Assembly: GCF_001831515.1 (NCBI RefSeq) | Contig: NZ_KV825618.1 | Coordinates: forward strand, 104,205 to 168,204 | DNA length: 64,000 nt | Source of the DNA: Corynebacterium sp. HMSC074A01 | GTDB taxonomy: Bacteria > Actinomycetota > Actinomycetes > Mycobacteriales > Mycobacteriaceae | Direction of reading: 5' to 3' | Part shown: positions 8,853 to 17,265 of the stretch, piece after piece | How positions within the stretch are numbered: position 1 is the first letter of the stretch | Layout: each line of letters opens with the position of its first letter | Made by a program: the position numbers and the translations under genes | Notes under the pieces: generated by a model | What the model was told of the DNA's origin: nothing | Databases searched by the model: none | Seen by the model: only the letters and a program-made list of their open reading frames with translations

Positions 8853-10381
8853 GGCTGCGTCGGCGCGGTGACGTGTACGTCGAGACCGATTTCCGCGGAC
8901 TCGCCCGGCGCGAGTACTACGCCGTCCCGGTTCTCGCCGAGCAGCGCCGGTTCGACGCAGACGAACCTCGCCCAGTCGTCGGTGCCGAGGCTTTCGTCAT
9001 GGGCGCATACTTCGGGGCCGGGGTTCCAGACCACGACGTGGTCGGTGCCGTGGGTGGTGAAGGTGAGGGTGCGGTGGGCGTCGCTAAGCGAGCACTGCGC
9101 GGTGGTGCCCACCACGCGGTCGACTTCCTCGCCGAACACGATGGGGGACTCGAGCGTGCTCGTGGCACCGGCGATCTTATCGAAGTAGGGCGCGCCCTCA
9201 AGCCCCGTAACGCGGGCACCGGCAGCGTCGACCGCCCAGTATGGGTGCAGCGCGAGCTGGATGCGGCGCGGGACGTCGTCGAGGTTGTCGACGCGCAGGT
9301 GAAACGAGATGTCGGGTTCGGTGCACACGGTGTAGGTCAGGCGCAGGTGGTCGTTGGTCAGTTCGGCTGTGGTGCCGTCGTTTTGCGCAGTGCGCACCCA
9401 GGGCAGCTGGTTGGCCCAGCCGTGCATCTGCGGGCCAAGCGTCTGCGCGAACCAGGGCGCGACGACGGGCACGCCCCCGTGGGCGGGGTTGGCAGCTGAT
9501 TGGAACAGCAGGTCGCCGGTCGTGTGGGGCAGGTGGCGCAGGTGGGCGTCGAAAGTCGGCATGGGGGCAACCTTAGCGCCCACCACGACGCTGGCGAGCA
9601 CAGCGAGCAGGAAAGCGCCGAGCAGGCCCGCGATCGGGAGGAACGCGCGCGACGAATCCAGATCGGCGATGCCGGAGAAGTTGGCGTAAGAGACGTTCGC
9701 GTTGTTGACAATGTGCAGCGCCAGCGCGAGCTCAAGCCCGCCGGTGCGGTGCACAAGGAGCGCGGCTAATAGCGCGAAGATCGTCACGGTGACGAGTTGC
9801 CCTCCACCGCCGGTGTGGCCGAAAACGAACAGCGGCACCGGCACGAGATACGCAACCCACGGCGACGGCGCCCACGCGCCAACGCACTGCACAAGACTGC
9901 CTCGGAAAAGAAGCTCCTCGGCCAAACACTGCAGCGGCAGCACCAACAGCGTGATCACAACGCAGGAGAAGAAGACTGCGTCGAGGCGCGCGGGCGGGGC
10001 ACCGAAGGCGAGTACACCCACCGCGAGCGCGAGCAGGCTCGGCGCGGCAAACGCGGCGAGCGCGGGGAGGAAGAAGCGCCATCGGAATCTGCGCTCGATC
10101 GACCAGAGGACGCGCACGTCACGGCCCGACGCCCAGGCGGCAACAAACGCGGCCGGGATCGTCAGCGCGATCGCCCCGTAGCCGAAGAGCATGGAAGTGG
10201 GGTTGCCCTCGGCGATGCCGCCCGGCTGCTCCACGCCGTTGATCAGTAAGAAGGGCACCACCCACACCGCCTGCAGCACGACGAAGAGCAGACCGGCAAC
10301 GGCAATCTCGACGCCCGGGCGCCACCAGCGGTACGGGCGGGTGCGGTCACGGCGTGCGAGGCGATGGTAGGCGGCAATCAC
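8849..10381 (-). CDS. CPBP intramembrane protease fused to an aldose-1-epimerase/hexose-6-phosphate mutarotase-like domain
   Basis: 510 residues from the GTG at 10381 (an upstream GTG at 10429 would overlap the divergent peptidase). Residues 1-270 are a polytopic CPBP protease: LAEELLFRG (E155, E156, R160), His in FVFGHTGG (189) and LHIVNN (H223). Immediately after the last membrane helix, from Met 274, the sequence becomes a YeaD-type mutarotase: GGVPVVAPWF, HGWANQLPW, catalytic His in LHPYW (379), WNPGPE, and catalytic Glu in FVCVEPALL (477). Compared with E. coli YeaD the first 35 or so residues are missing, and arginines in the GGVP and HG[FW]AR motifs are replaced (His, Asn). The frame is open with no stop between parts, so a true fusion is the simplest reading. 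The internal ATG at 9562 has AAGG 10 nt upstream and could also initiate. Confidence 0.78.
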   Translation of the reverse strand: MIAAYHRLARRDRTRPYRWWRPGVEIAVAGLLFVVLQAVWVVPFLLINGVEQPGGIAEGNPTSMLFGYGAIALTIPAAFVAAWASGRDVRVLWSIERRFRWRFFLPALAAFAAPSLLALAVGVLAFGAPPARLDAVFFSCVVITLLVLPLQCLAEELLFRGSLVQCVGAWAPSPWVAYLVPVPLFVFGHTGGGGQLVTVTIFALLAALLVHRTGGLELALALHIVNNANVSYANFSGIADLDSSRAFLPIAGLLGAFLLAVLASVVVGAKVAPMPTFDAHLRHLPHTTGDLLFQSAANPAHGGVPVVAPWFAQTLGPQMHGWANQLPWVRTAQNDGTTAELTNDHLRLTYTVCTEPDISFHLRVDNLDDVPRRIQLALHPYWAVDAAGARVTGLEGAPYFDKIAGATSTLESPIVFGEEVDRVVGTTAQCSLSDAHRTLTFTTHGTDHVVVWNPGPEVCAHDESLGTDDWARFVCVEPALLGENRDGVVLAPGESAEIGLDVHVTAPTQP

Positions 10382-10393
10382 CCGGATAGTGTC

Positions 10394-10399
10394 TACGAT
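10394..10399 (+). promoter_or_regulatory. -10 box of the leaderless peptidase gene
   Basis: TACGAT, 7 nt before the ATG at 10407, with no ribosome-binding site. This decides the start over an in-frame GTG at 10389. Confidence 0.5.
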
Positions 10400-10406
10400 C
10401 GGGCAT

Positions 10407-11618
10407 ATGGAGTCAACCGTCGAAATCACCAGAGACCAGTGGAGAATCTTCGCGCGCGTGATGGGCCAGCCGGACGCGCCGGCGTTGCTGTTCCTCCAGG
10501 GCGGGCCCGGCTCGCCGGCGCCGCGGGAGCGCTTCGAGTGGATCCAGGAGGCGCTGCGCCGCGGCTACCGGGTCGTGTTGCTGGATCAGCGCGGCACGGG
10601 CCGTTCGACGCGTATCGACGCCGCAACACCGGAACTCATCACTGCGGAAACGCTCGTACAGCTGCGCGCGCCCGAGATCATCAAGGACGCCGAGGCGATC
10701 CGCGAGGCGCTCGGCATCACCCGGTGGGACGTGCTGGGTCAGTCCTTCGGCGGTTTCTGCCTGCTGCACTACCTTGCAACCGCGCCGGAGCGGATCGGGG
10801 TGGCGGTGTTTACGGGCGGGTTGGCGTCGATAAGCGAGGGCCCTGATGCGGTCTACGAGGCGACCTTTGCCAAACTGCGCACCCGCCACCGCGCGTTCAA
10901 TCTGGCGCTGCCGGAGGCGGAGCGGATGATTCGCGAGGTCTGCCGCCACCTCGCCACCACCGAGGAGACGCTGCCCACCGGCGAGCGGCTCACCCCGCGC
11001 CGCTTCCGCACCATCGGTATCGAGCTTGGGCAGGAGGGTGGGTTCGCCTCGCTCGCGAACCTGCTCGAGGCACCGTTTCATCCCAACGGGCGGCTGCGCA
11101 CCGACTTTCTCGCCGCGGTCGGCCAGCGCGTGAGTTTCGCGCCCAACCCGCTCTACGCTGCGATCCACGAATCCATCTACGGCGGCACGGTGGCGGGCGC
11201 GACCGACTGGTCCGCCGAGCGGGTCTCGCGCGCGATCGCCGGCTTCGGCCCCGACGCCACGCCCGATGACGACGAGTTCTACCTCACCGGTGAACACATC
11301 TTCCCCTTCCAATTCGACGAAGACCCCGCGCTGCGCCCCTTCACGGACGCCGCGCACGCGCTCGTGGCGAAAGACGACTGGGCGAACCAGTACGCGGGCA
11401 TCGTCGACGGGGTGGCCGCGCACGACGCCGCCGACGGGAAGCGCGTTGCCGCCGTCTACACCGACGACATCTACGTACCGCGCGAACTCTCGCTGGAAAC
11501 GGCGCGCACGCTTGGCATCGACGCGTGGGAGACGGCGCACTACCAGCACGACGGCCTGCGCAAACATGGTGCGGCGGTGCTGGGGCAGCTGCTCGACCGC
11601 GCCGCGGGCACGAACTAG
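10407..11618 (+). CDS. pip: Prolyl aminopeptidase-like alpha/beta hydrolase (family S33)
   Basis: 403 residues. The alpha/beta-hydrolase core carries the oxyanion motif FLQGGPGSP (about 29-37), a DQRGTGRS strand-turn, and the nucleophile elbow GQSFGG (Ser 113). The acid is likely in VYTDDIYVP and the His in HDGLRKHG near the C-terminus. Proline iminopeptidases release N-terminal proline from peptides in the cytoplasm. There is no signal peptide. It is divergent from the CPBP/mutarotase gene across a 25-nt gap, which leaves room for only one promoter box on each side. Confidence 0.85.
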   Translation: MESTVEITRDQWRIFARVMGQPDAPALLFLQGGPGSPAPRERFEWIQEALRRGYRVVLLDQRGTGRSTRIDAATPELITAETLVQLRAPEIIKDAEAIREALGITRWDVLGQSFGGFCLLHYLATAPERIGVAVFTGGLASISEGPDAVYEATFAKLRTRHRAFNLALPEAERMIREVCRHLATTEETLPTGERLTPRRFRTIGIELGQEGGFASLANLLEAPFHPNGRLRTDFLAAVGQRVSFAPNPLYAAIHESIYGGTVAGATDWSAERVSRAIAGFGPDATPDDDEFYLTGEHIFPFQFDEDPALRPFTDAAHALVAKDDWANQYAGIVDGVAAHDAADGKRVAAVYTDDIYVPRELSLETARTLGIDAWETAHYQHDGLRKHGAAVLGQLLDRAAGTN

Positions 11619-11629
11619 CGCGGGCGGGC

Positions 11630-11635
11630 TATGAT
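11630..11635 (+). promoter_or_regulatory. -10 box of a 45-codon gene
   Basis: TATGAT, 6 nt before the ATG at 11642, close to the consensus -10 for a leaderless transcript. Confidence 0.5.
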
Positions 11636-11641
11636 CAGGGC

Positions 11642-11779
11642 ATGCAACGACCGTTTCCCCGCGAAGAAGCGCAGCTCAGCGAGGCAGAGGCCACCGAGTT
11701 TGAGCTGTTGACCAGTGGTTTTGAGCGCGTCGAAGAGCACGTGCTCAGCTGGGCGCTTATTCCGCAGATTTACAACTAG
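11642..11779 (+). CDS. Small acidic protein of unknown function (45 aa)
   Basis: Reads MQRPFPREEAQLSEAEATEF and continues for 25 more residues to end in PQIYN. It is rich in Glu and has no Cys, signal or membrane segment. Support comes from the good TATGAT box at leaderless spacing and a start directly after the peptidase gene. Its last 23 nt overlap the 3' end of the convergent ribokinase gene. I do not recognise a family; a chance frame cannot be excluded. Confidence 0.5.
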   Translation: MQRPFPREEAQLSEAEATEFELLTSGFERVEEHVLSWALIPQIYN

Positions 11780-12680
11780 GCAGTTCGTCCGCCGCCGAAG
11801 GGTAGGATGGCTGCGCGCCGGGGCGCTGCACGGCGAACGCGCCGACGCGGGCGGCGAAGGCGGCGGCCTCGTCGAGCGAGTCGCCTGCGACCAGCCGGTG
11901 GCACAGCGCGCCCGCGAACGCGTCGCCCGCGCCGACGGTGTCGACCGCGTCGACGCGCGGGGTTGGGATGGGGCGCAGGCCGTCGGCGTCGGCAACCAGG
12001 GCACCGGCCGCGCCGAGGGTGAGCACCACGGAGGGGAAACCCACCTCCAGCAGGCGCTGCGCGAGCGTCTCCGGCTCGCCGGTGTCGTCCGCGCCAAGTT
12101 GGGCGAGGATCAGCCCCGCTTCGTGCTCGTTGGCCAGCAGCGGATCGGCCTGCAGCAGGGCCTCGCGCGGGACGTCGACGACTGGGGCGAGGTTGACCAC
12201 GACGCGCCCGCCGGCAAGCGCGACCGCTTCGGCGAAACCGTCCGCCGGGATTTCGCCTTGCAGGAGAACGAGCTGCGCGTCCTCGACGGGGGCACTGTGG
12301 GCGCGGACATAAGCAGCGTCGACACACGCGTTCGCGCCGGGCACGACGAGCACCGTGTTCTCCCCGTCGGCCGCAACCGTGATCACGGCAAGGCCGGTGA
12401 CGTCCTCGACCTCTTCGACGTTGCTTAAGTCGACGCCGGACGCGCGCAGCACGGCAGTCGCGGGACCGGCGTTCGCATCGTCGCCGACCGCGCCGACGAG
12501 CGCGACGCTGGCACCCAGCTTCGCCGCCGCGCACGCCTGGTTGGCACCCTTCCCGCCGGCGGTGAGCCCGCCTCCGTCGCCCAGGAGGGTTTCGCCGGGG
12601 TTCGGGTGGCGCGGCACGGTGACGGTGAGGTCGGCGTTAATGGAGCCGACCACGACGATGTCTGCAGATGAGTGGCTCAT
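11757..12680 (-). CDS. rbsK: Ribokinase-type pfkB sugar kinase
   Basis: 307 residues with both pfkB signatures: the N-terminal GGKGANQACAAAKLG (about 42-56) and the C-terminal VDTVGAGDAFAGAL holding the catalytic Asp. The N-terminal VVVGSINADL is the ribokinase pattern. It would phosphorylate D-ribose (or a related sugar or nucleoside) on the 5-hydroxyl using ATP. It is the last gene of a minus-strand run, 2 nt after the peptide-type ABC ATPase, which suggests the importer brings in something containing a pentose. No rbsACB genes are next to it. Confidence 0.87.
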   Translation of the reverse strand: MSHSSADIVVVGSINADLTVTVPRHPNPGETLLGDGGGLTAGGKGANQACAAAKLGASVALVGAVGDDANAGPATAVLRASGVDLSNVEEVEDVTGLAVITVAADGENTVLVVPGANACVDAAYVRAHSAPVEDAQLVLLQGEIPADGFAEAVALAGGRVVVNLAPVVDVPREALLQADPLLANEHEAGLILAQLGADDTGEPETLAQRLLEVGFPSVVLTLGAAGALVADADGLRPIPTPRVDAVDTVGAGDAFAGALCHRLVAGDSLDEAAAFAARVGAFAVQRPGAQPSYPSAADELPSCKSAE

Positions 12681-12682
12681 GC

Positions 12683-14056
12683 CTACTCATCGTACGGAAT
12701 GATCGCCTCCAGCAGTGCCTGCGTGTATTCGTGTTGCGGGTTCGCCCAGGTTTCCTCGGTGGCGCCGTGCTCGACGATGCGGCCGCGCTCCATCACCGCC
12801 AGTCGCGGACACAGCTCGCGCGCGACCTGCAGGTCGTGGGTGACAAAAATGAGCGTGTGCTTACCGACGGTCGCACGCAGCAGTTCGAGCACCTGGTGCT
12901 GAATGGTGGCGTCGAGGGCGGAGACGGGCTCGTCGGCAAGCAACAGGCGCGGGCGCGGGGCGGCGGCGCGCGCGATTGAGATGCGCTGGCGCTGGCCGCC
13001 GGAAAACGCGCGGGGGAGGCGATCACCGGTGCCGGCAAGCCCGACGGCGTCGAGGACCTTATCGGCGGCGTCGGCGGTGACACCGGTCTCGCGGATGGAA
13101 TCGCGCACCCGCATCCGCGGGTCGAGTGAGGAGTACGGGTCCTGGAAGACCATCTGCAGGTGTTTCTCGGCGCGCACCTCGCCCGCCGAAGGGGTGATGA
13201 GGCCCGCGATGACGTGCAGCAGGGTGGTTTTGCCGGAGCCGGAGCCGCCGACGATTGCGAGGCGTTCGCCTTCGTGGACGGTGAGGTTGACGTCGGAAAG
13301 CACGCGCGTGCCGCCGCGGTCGACGCACACGCCATCCAACTCGACCGCCGCCGAGGAAGCGATTTCGCACGGCGCCGGCGCGGGCGGGCCCGGCCGGGCG
13401 GCGGACTCGAGCTGGCGGGCGTACTCGCTGTCGCCGTCGACGATGCGGCCTTGGTGGAAGACGAGCGTGCGGTCGGTCATGCGGCGGACGACGGCGAGGT
13501 CGTGGGAGATGAACAGCAGCCCCATGCCGCGCTCGCTTACCAGCTCGTCGAGGAGGTCGAGGATCTGCGCCTGCGTGGTCACGTCGAGGGCGGTGGTGGG
13601 CTCGTCACAAATCAGCACGTCGGGGTCTTGCGACAGCGCCAGCGCGATGAGCACGCGTTGACGCTGCCCGCCGGAGAGCTGGTGCGGGTACGCGTCTGGC
13701 CGGTCGACGCCCACCTGGCGCAAAAGCTCGCGCGGCACGAGGCGGCCAACCTTGGTCAGCGGGTCGAGCGCGGTCATCGGCTCCTGGAAGACCATGGCGA
13801 CGCGGCTGCCGCGCACGCTGCGGCGCACCCGGTCGCGCGTGCCGACCATCTGGACGCCGGCGACGGTGACGGAGCCGCGCGCGGCGGGCAGCCCCGGCGC
13901 GTCGGCAAGCCCCATGATGCTTAAGGCAGTGACGGATTTGCCGGAGCCGGATTCGCCGATGACCCCGACGCGTTCGCCGCGGGCGACGGTGAAGGAGACG
14001 TCGTGGAGAATGCCCGGCACGCTCAACGAATCGACCGTAATAACGGGGGCGGTCAC
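12683..14056 (-). CDS. Fused double ATPase of a peptide/nickel-type ABC importer (DppD-DppF-like)
   Basis: 457 residues containing two complete ABC domains in one chain. Domain 1 has Walker A GESGSGKS, signature LSGGQRQRV and Walker B VLICDEPTTALD. Domain 2 has Walker A GGSGSGKTT, signature FSGGQRQRI and Walker B LLLADEPVSALD, and ends with the family NPQHEYTQALL motif. The stretch between Q-loop and signature in domain 1 is roughly 18 residues shorter than in DppD, and domain 2 is also compact. The GTG start overlaps the permease stop (GTGA). It energises uptake with the two permeases and lipoprotein encoded just upstream. Confidence 0.88.
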   Translation of the reverse strand: MTAPVITVDSLSVPGILHDVSFTVARGERVGVIGESGSGKSVTALSIMGLADAPGLPAARGSVTVAGVQMVGTRDRVRRSVRGSRVAMVFQEPMTALDPLTKVGRLVPRELLRQVGVDRPDAYPHQLSGGQRQRVLIALALSQDPDVLICDEPTTALDVTTQAQILDLLDELVSERGMGLLFISHDLAVVRRMTDRTLVFHQGRIVDGDSEYARQLESAARPGPPAPAPCEIASSAAVELDGVCVDRGGTRVLSDVNLTVHEGERLAIVGGSGSGKTTLLHVIAGLITPSAGEVRAEKHLQMVFQDPYSSLDPRMRVRDSIRETGVTADAADKVLDAVGLAGTGDRLPRAFSGGQRQRISIARAAAPRPRLLLADEPVSALDATIQHQVLELLRATVGKHTLIFVTHDLQVARELCPRLAVMERGRIVEHGATEETWANPQHEYTQALLEAIIPYDE

Positions 14057-14838
14057 GGTGTCCTCCGATCGCCGAGAAGATTGAAGCCTAAAACGGTGAG
14101 TGAGATGGCGAAGCCGGGCCACAGCGCCAGGTGAGGGGAGGTGGCCAGGTACGGCTGCGAGGCCTGCAGCATCCGCCCCCACGACGCATACGGGGCGGGC
14201 GTGCCCAGGCCGAGGAAGGACAGGCCCGCTTCGGCGAGGATGGCCAGCGCGAGCGCAGTCGAAATTTGCACTGTAATAATAGGGGCGATGTTGGGCAGCA
14301 CGTGGCGCGTAGCGATCCTCAAGGCGGGCACGCCGCTGATCCGGGCGGCGAGGATGTAGTCCTGGTGCATGATCTGCATGGTGCCGACGCGCGCGACGCG
14401 CACGAACCCGGGGATGCCGGCGATGCCGACGGCGGCAATGACCACCCACGTCGACGCGCCGAACACCGCCGTGAACACGATCGCGAGCAGCAGCGCAGGG
14501 AAGGCGAGCAAAAGGTCCGCGCCCGCCATCACGGCGTGCCCGGCGCGCCGCCGCATGCCCGCGAGCACGCCGAGCGGCACGCCAACAAGCGCGGAGCAGG
14601 CGACGGCGGCGCAGGCGACGGATAGCGTAAATCGCGCCCCGTGCATGATGCGCGAGGTGATGTCGCGCCCCAACGCGTCGGTGCCCATCCAGTGCTGCCA
14701 GCTCGGGCCCGCCAGGCGTGCGGCGGGGTCGGCGTGCAGTGGGTCGTAGGGGGTCCAAAACAGTGAAAGTAGCGCGGCGAACGCGGCGGTGCCGATGAGC
14801 ACCCAGCCGAGAGCGCGCGAGGTGTTAGTGCGTGTCAT
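14053..14838 (-). CDS. ABC importer permease, OppC/DppC type
   Basis: 261 residues. The N-terminal extracellular segment with HWMGTDALGRDITSRI is the OppC landmark, followed by the binding-protein-dependent transport motif (EAA loop around AARISGVPALRIATRH) and AEAGLSFLGLG. About six membrane helices. It overlaps the preceding permease and the following ATPase by 4 nt each, so stoichiometric translation is likely. The substrate is not evident. Confidence 0.9.
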   Translation of the reverse strand: MTRTNTSRALGWVLIGTAAFAALLSLFWTPYDPLHADPAARLAGPSWQHWMGTDALGRDITSRIMHGARFTLSVACAAVACSALVGVPLGVLAGMRRRAGHAVMAGADLLLAFPALLLAIVFTAVFGASTWVVIAAVGIAGIPGFVRVARVGTMQIMHQDYILAARISGVPALRIATRHVLPNIAPIITVQISTALALAILAEAGLSFLGLGTPAPYASWGRMLQASQPYLATSPHLALWPGFAISLTVLGFNLLGDRRTP

Positions 14839-15770
14839 GCGCGCCTCCGGGTCCGCGGGTCGATCGCGGCGTAGCTTACATCCACCACCAGGTTCACCAG
14901 AAGGGTGAACGCGACGATGCACATCATGACGGATTGGACTTGGGTGAGGTCGCGGTTGCCGACGGCGTCGAGAAGCATGCTCCCGAGCCCAGGAATCGCA
15001 AACACCCGCTCGATGACGACCGCCCCCACGATCAGCGCCGACAGCTGCACGCCGGTCACGGTGAGCACGGGCAGCGCGGCGTTGCGCAGCGCGTGGCACG
15101 CCAATGCAGTCCTTATTGACGCTCCGCTCGCCCTCGCCGTACGCACATAGTCTTTCTCCAACTCCTCGGCAATCGCGGCGCGCACGTAGCGGGTCAGGAT
15201 CGACGCCTGCACCAGCGTGAGCGCGACCACCGGTAGTACGGCGTGCGCGGGCGTGCCCCAACCGTTGGCCGGCAGCCACCCGAGCCGCACCGAAAACAGC
15301 GCGACGGCGAGGATGCCCACCAGAAAGGAGGGCACGACGATTCCGATTTGGGTCAGCCCGTCGACGATCGCGGCGTCGGCGGTTCCGCGGCGGCGCGCCA
15401 AGTACACGCCCAGCGGGACCGCGATGCACACCGAGACGGCCATCGCGCTAAGCGTGAGCACAAGCGAGACGCCCGCGCGCTCTGCGAGCTGGGGCCCGAG
15501 CGGGGTGCCGCTGGCCATGGAGATCCCGAAGTCGCCGGTGAGCATCCCGGTGACCCAGCTGAAGTATTGGGTGACAAGCGGGCGGTCGGTGCCGAGCTGG
15601 CGAGCGAGCTCGGCGACGTCCTCCTCGGTTGCGGCAACGCCGAGCGCGACGCGCGCCGGGTCGCCGGGTACTGCGCGCAGGAGCAGGAAGATGATGAGGC
15701 TGGCGGCGGCGAGCAGGAGCGCAAACCGGGCAAGGGCGCGGCCGGCGCGGGCGGCAAATGTGGTTGGCAT
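14835..15770 (-). CDS. ABC importer permease, OppB/DppB type
   Basis: 311 residues, about six helices. OppB features are the first helix ending LLRAVPGDPARVALG, the periplasmic segment TDRPLVTQYFSWVTGMLTGD, and the EAA loop DYVRTARASGASIRT, ending with DVSYAAIDPRTRR. Start ATG 15770 lies 2 nt after the binding-protein stop; a longer open frame extends into that gene but is not needed. Confidence 0.9.
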   Translation of the reverse strand: MPTTFAARAGRALARFALLLAAASLIIFLLLRAVPGDPARVALGVAATEEDVAELARQLGTDRPLVTQYFSWVTGMLTGDFGISMASGTPLGPQLAERAGVSLVLTLSAMAVSVCIAVPLGVYLARRRGTADAAIVDGLTQIGIVVPSFLVGILAVALFSVRLGWLPANGWGTPAHAVLPVVALTLVQASILTRYVRAAIAEELEKDYVRTARASGASIRTALACHALRNAALPVLTVTGVQLSALIVGAVVIERVFAIPGLGSMLLDAVGNRDLTQVQSVMMCIVAFTLLVNLVVDVSYAAIDPRTRRRA

Positions 15771-15772
15771 GG

Positions 15773-17233
15773 TTATTTCTCCACCTTGCGTAGTTCGAGC
15801 GCGTCGGTGACCACGTTCGGGTTCAGCCCGCGCACGCCGGGGGCGTAGAGCACGACGTTGGGCGCGTTGGCGAGGGTGAGCGCGCCGGCGTCGGCCATGA
15901 TGGTGTTCACGGCTGTTTCGCGGTCGCCGTCGGCAAGCGCGGCGCGCACGGCGGCGGAGTCGTAGCCGAGGTAGTAGTCGGGGTTGCCGAATAGCATGCC
16001 GAGGTCGCGCGGCTCGACGTGCGCGACGAGCGAGGCCTGGTAGTCGTGCCCGTTGAGCACGTCGTTCAGCCACACCGCCGGGAATTCGACGGTTTCGAGC
16101 CGGACGCGGAAGCCGACGTCGGCAAGCTGCGAGTAGATCAGCTCGCTCGCCGTTTGCGCGTAGGCGAGGTTCGGCACGGTGATTGTGACCTCCGGGGTGC
16201 GGCCGGCGAGCAGCGCGCGGGCGCGGTCGGGGTCGAAGGGGTAGAAGTTCTCGCCGGTGTACCAGGGGTCGGTCGGCGGGACGGGTGCGCCGCCGGTGTC
16301 AGTGGCCAGCCCGTTGTAGACGACCGCGTTGATGGCGTCGCGGTCGATGGCGTAGGCGGCGGCGCGGCGGACATCCGGATCGTCGAAGGGGGCGCGGTTG
16401 TTGTTCATGGAGAACAACACCTCGCCGTTGGTGGTACCAATGTCGACGGTGATGTTTTCGGGCAGGGCGTCGAGAAGCTGTGGCGCCTGCATCGCCCAGA
16501 CGACGTCCGCGTCGCCGGTGCGCAACGCGTTCACGGCGGCGGTGGAGTCGTCGAAGTAGCGGATCGCCGCGTCGCGTGCCACGGGCCCGCCCCAGTAGTC
16601 GGCGCGGGCGTGAAAGGCGATGGACTCGCCGACACGGAAGCTGGCCACGCGGTAGGGGCCGGTGCCGAGCGGGTCGGTGGCAAGCCGGTCGATGCTCGCC
16701 GGGGCCATCATCGCGCCGGTGAGCGTGCCCATGGACCACAGCCAATCCGGGTCCGGTGCGGCGAGCGTGACGACCAGCGTGTGCGAATCGAGCGCGTGCG
16801 CTTCCGCGACCGCGTCCATCTGCTTCTTCAGCCCGTTGGTCCAGTGGTTCTTGACGTAGTCGATGGAAAAGGCGGCCGTGCCGGCGGTGAACGGGGTGCC
16901 GTCGGAAAACGTGACGTCCTGGCGCAGGTGGAAGGTGTAAGTGGTGCCGTCGGCGCTTTCCTCCCAGCGTTCTGCCAGGAAAGGTTGCGGCGTGCCGGTG
17001 TCGTCGATGCGCACGAGCGTCTCGTAGACGTTGCCCATCATCGCCTGCGGCACCGCGGCACCGCCGGTGGAGGTAAAGTCCAGGCTCGCGGGCGCGGCCT
17101 GGGTCGCCACCACCACGGTGTCGCGCGGGGGCGCGCCGCCGTCGGTCGCGCACGCGCTCGCGCCGAACAGTGCGCCGGAGGCGGCGAGCACCGTGCCCGC
17201 GATGCGTCGCCGAGTGTCCATGGATCTCGCCAT
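15773..17233 (-). CDS. Solute-binding lipoprotein of a peptide-type ABC importer (SBP family 5)
   Basis: 486 residues. A lipoprotein signal (MARSMDTRRR then hydrophobic, lipobox GASAC with Cys 28) anchors it outside the membrane. The body matches SBP_bac_5: AERWEESADGTTYTFHLR, the DVTFSDGTPF motif and NRAPFDDPDVRRAAAYAID. Such proteins bind peptides, nickel chelates, glutathione or opines. Co-transcription with a GntR regulator and a ribokinase hints at a non-peptide ligand, but this is inference. An in-frame ATG 12 nt downstream is an alternative start. Confidence 0.88.
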   Translation of the reverse strand: MARSMDTRRRIAGTVLAASGALFGASACATDGGAPPRDTVVVATQAAPASLDFTSTGGAAVPQAMMGNVYETLVRIDDTGTPQPFLAERWEESADGTTYTFHLRQDVTFSDGTPFTAGTAAFSIDYVKNHWTNGLKKQMDAVAEAHALDSHTLVVTLAAPDPDWLWSMGTLTGAMMAPASIDRLATDPLGTGPYRVASFRVGESIAFHARADYWGGPVARDAAIRYFDDSTAAVNALRTGDADVVWAMQAPQLLDALPENITVDIGTTNGEVLFSMNNNRAPFDDPDVRRAAAYAIDRDAINAVVYNGLATDTGGAPVPPTDPWYTGENFYPFDPDRARALLAGRTPEVTITVPNLAYAQTASELIYSQLADVGFRVRLETVEFPAVWLNDVLNGHDYQASLVAHVEPRDLGMLFGNPDYYLGYDSAAVRAALADGDRETAVNTIMADAGALTLANAPNVVLYAPGVRGLNPNVVTDALELRKVEK

Positions 17234-17265
17234 GGCTGCACAGTGTAATTGGCGCTTAGCTGGGG

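Noticed and set aside
12423..12439. GCTTAAGTCGACGCC in the ribokinase gene as another copy of the interspersed motif
   Set aside because: It has three bases between GCTT and CGAC instead of two, so it was not counted.
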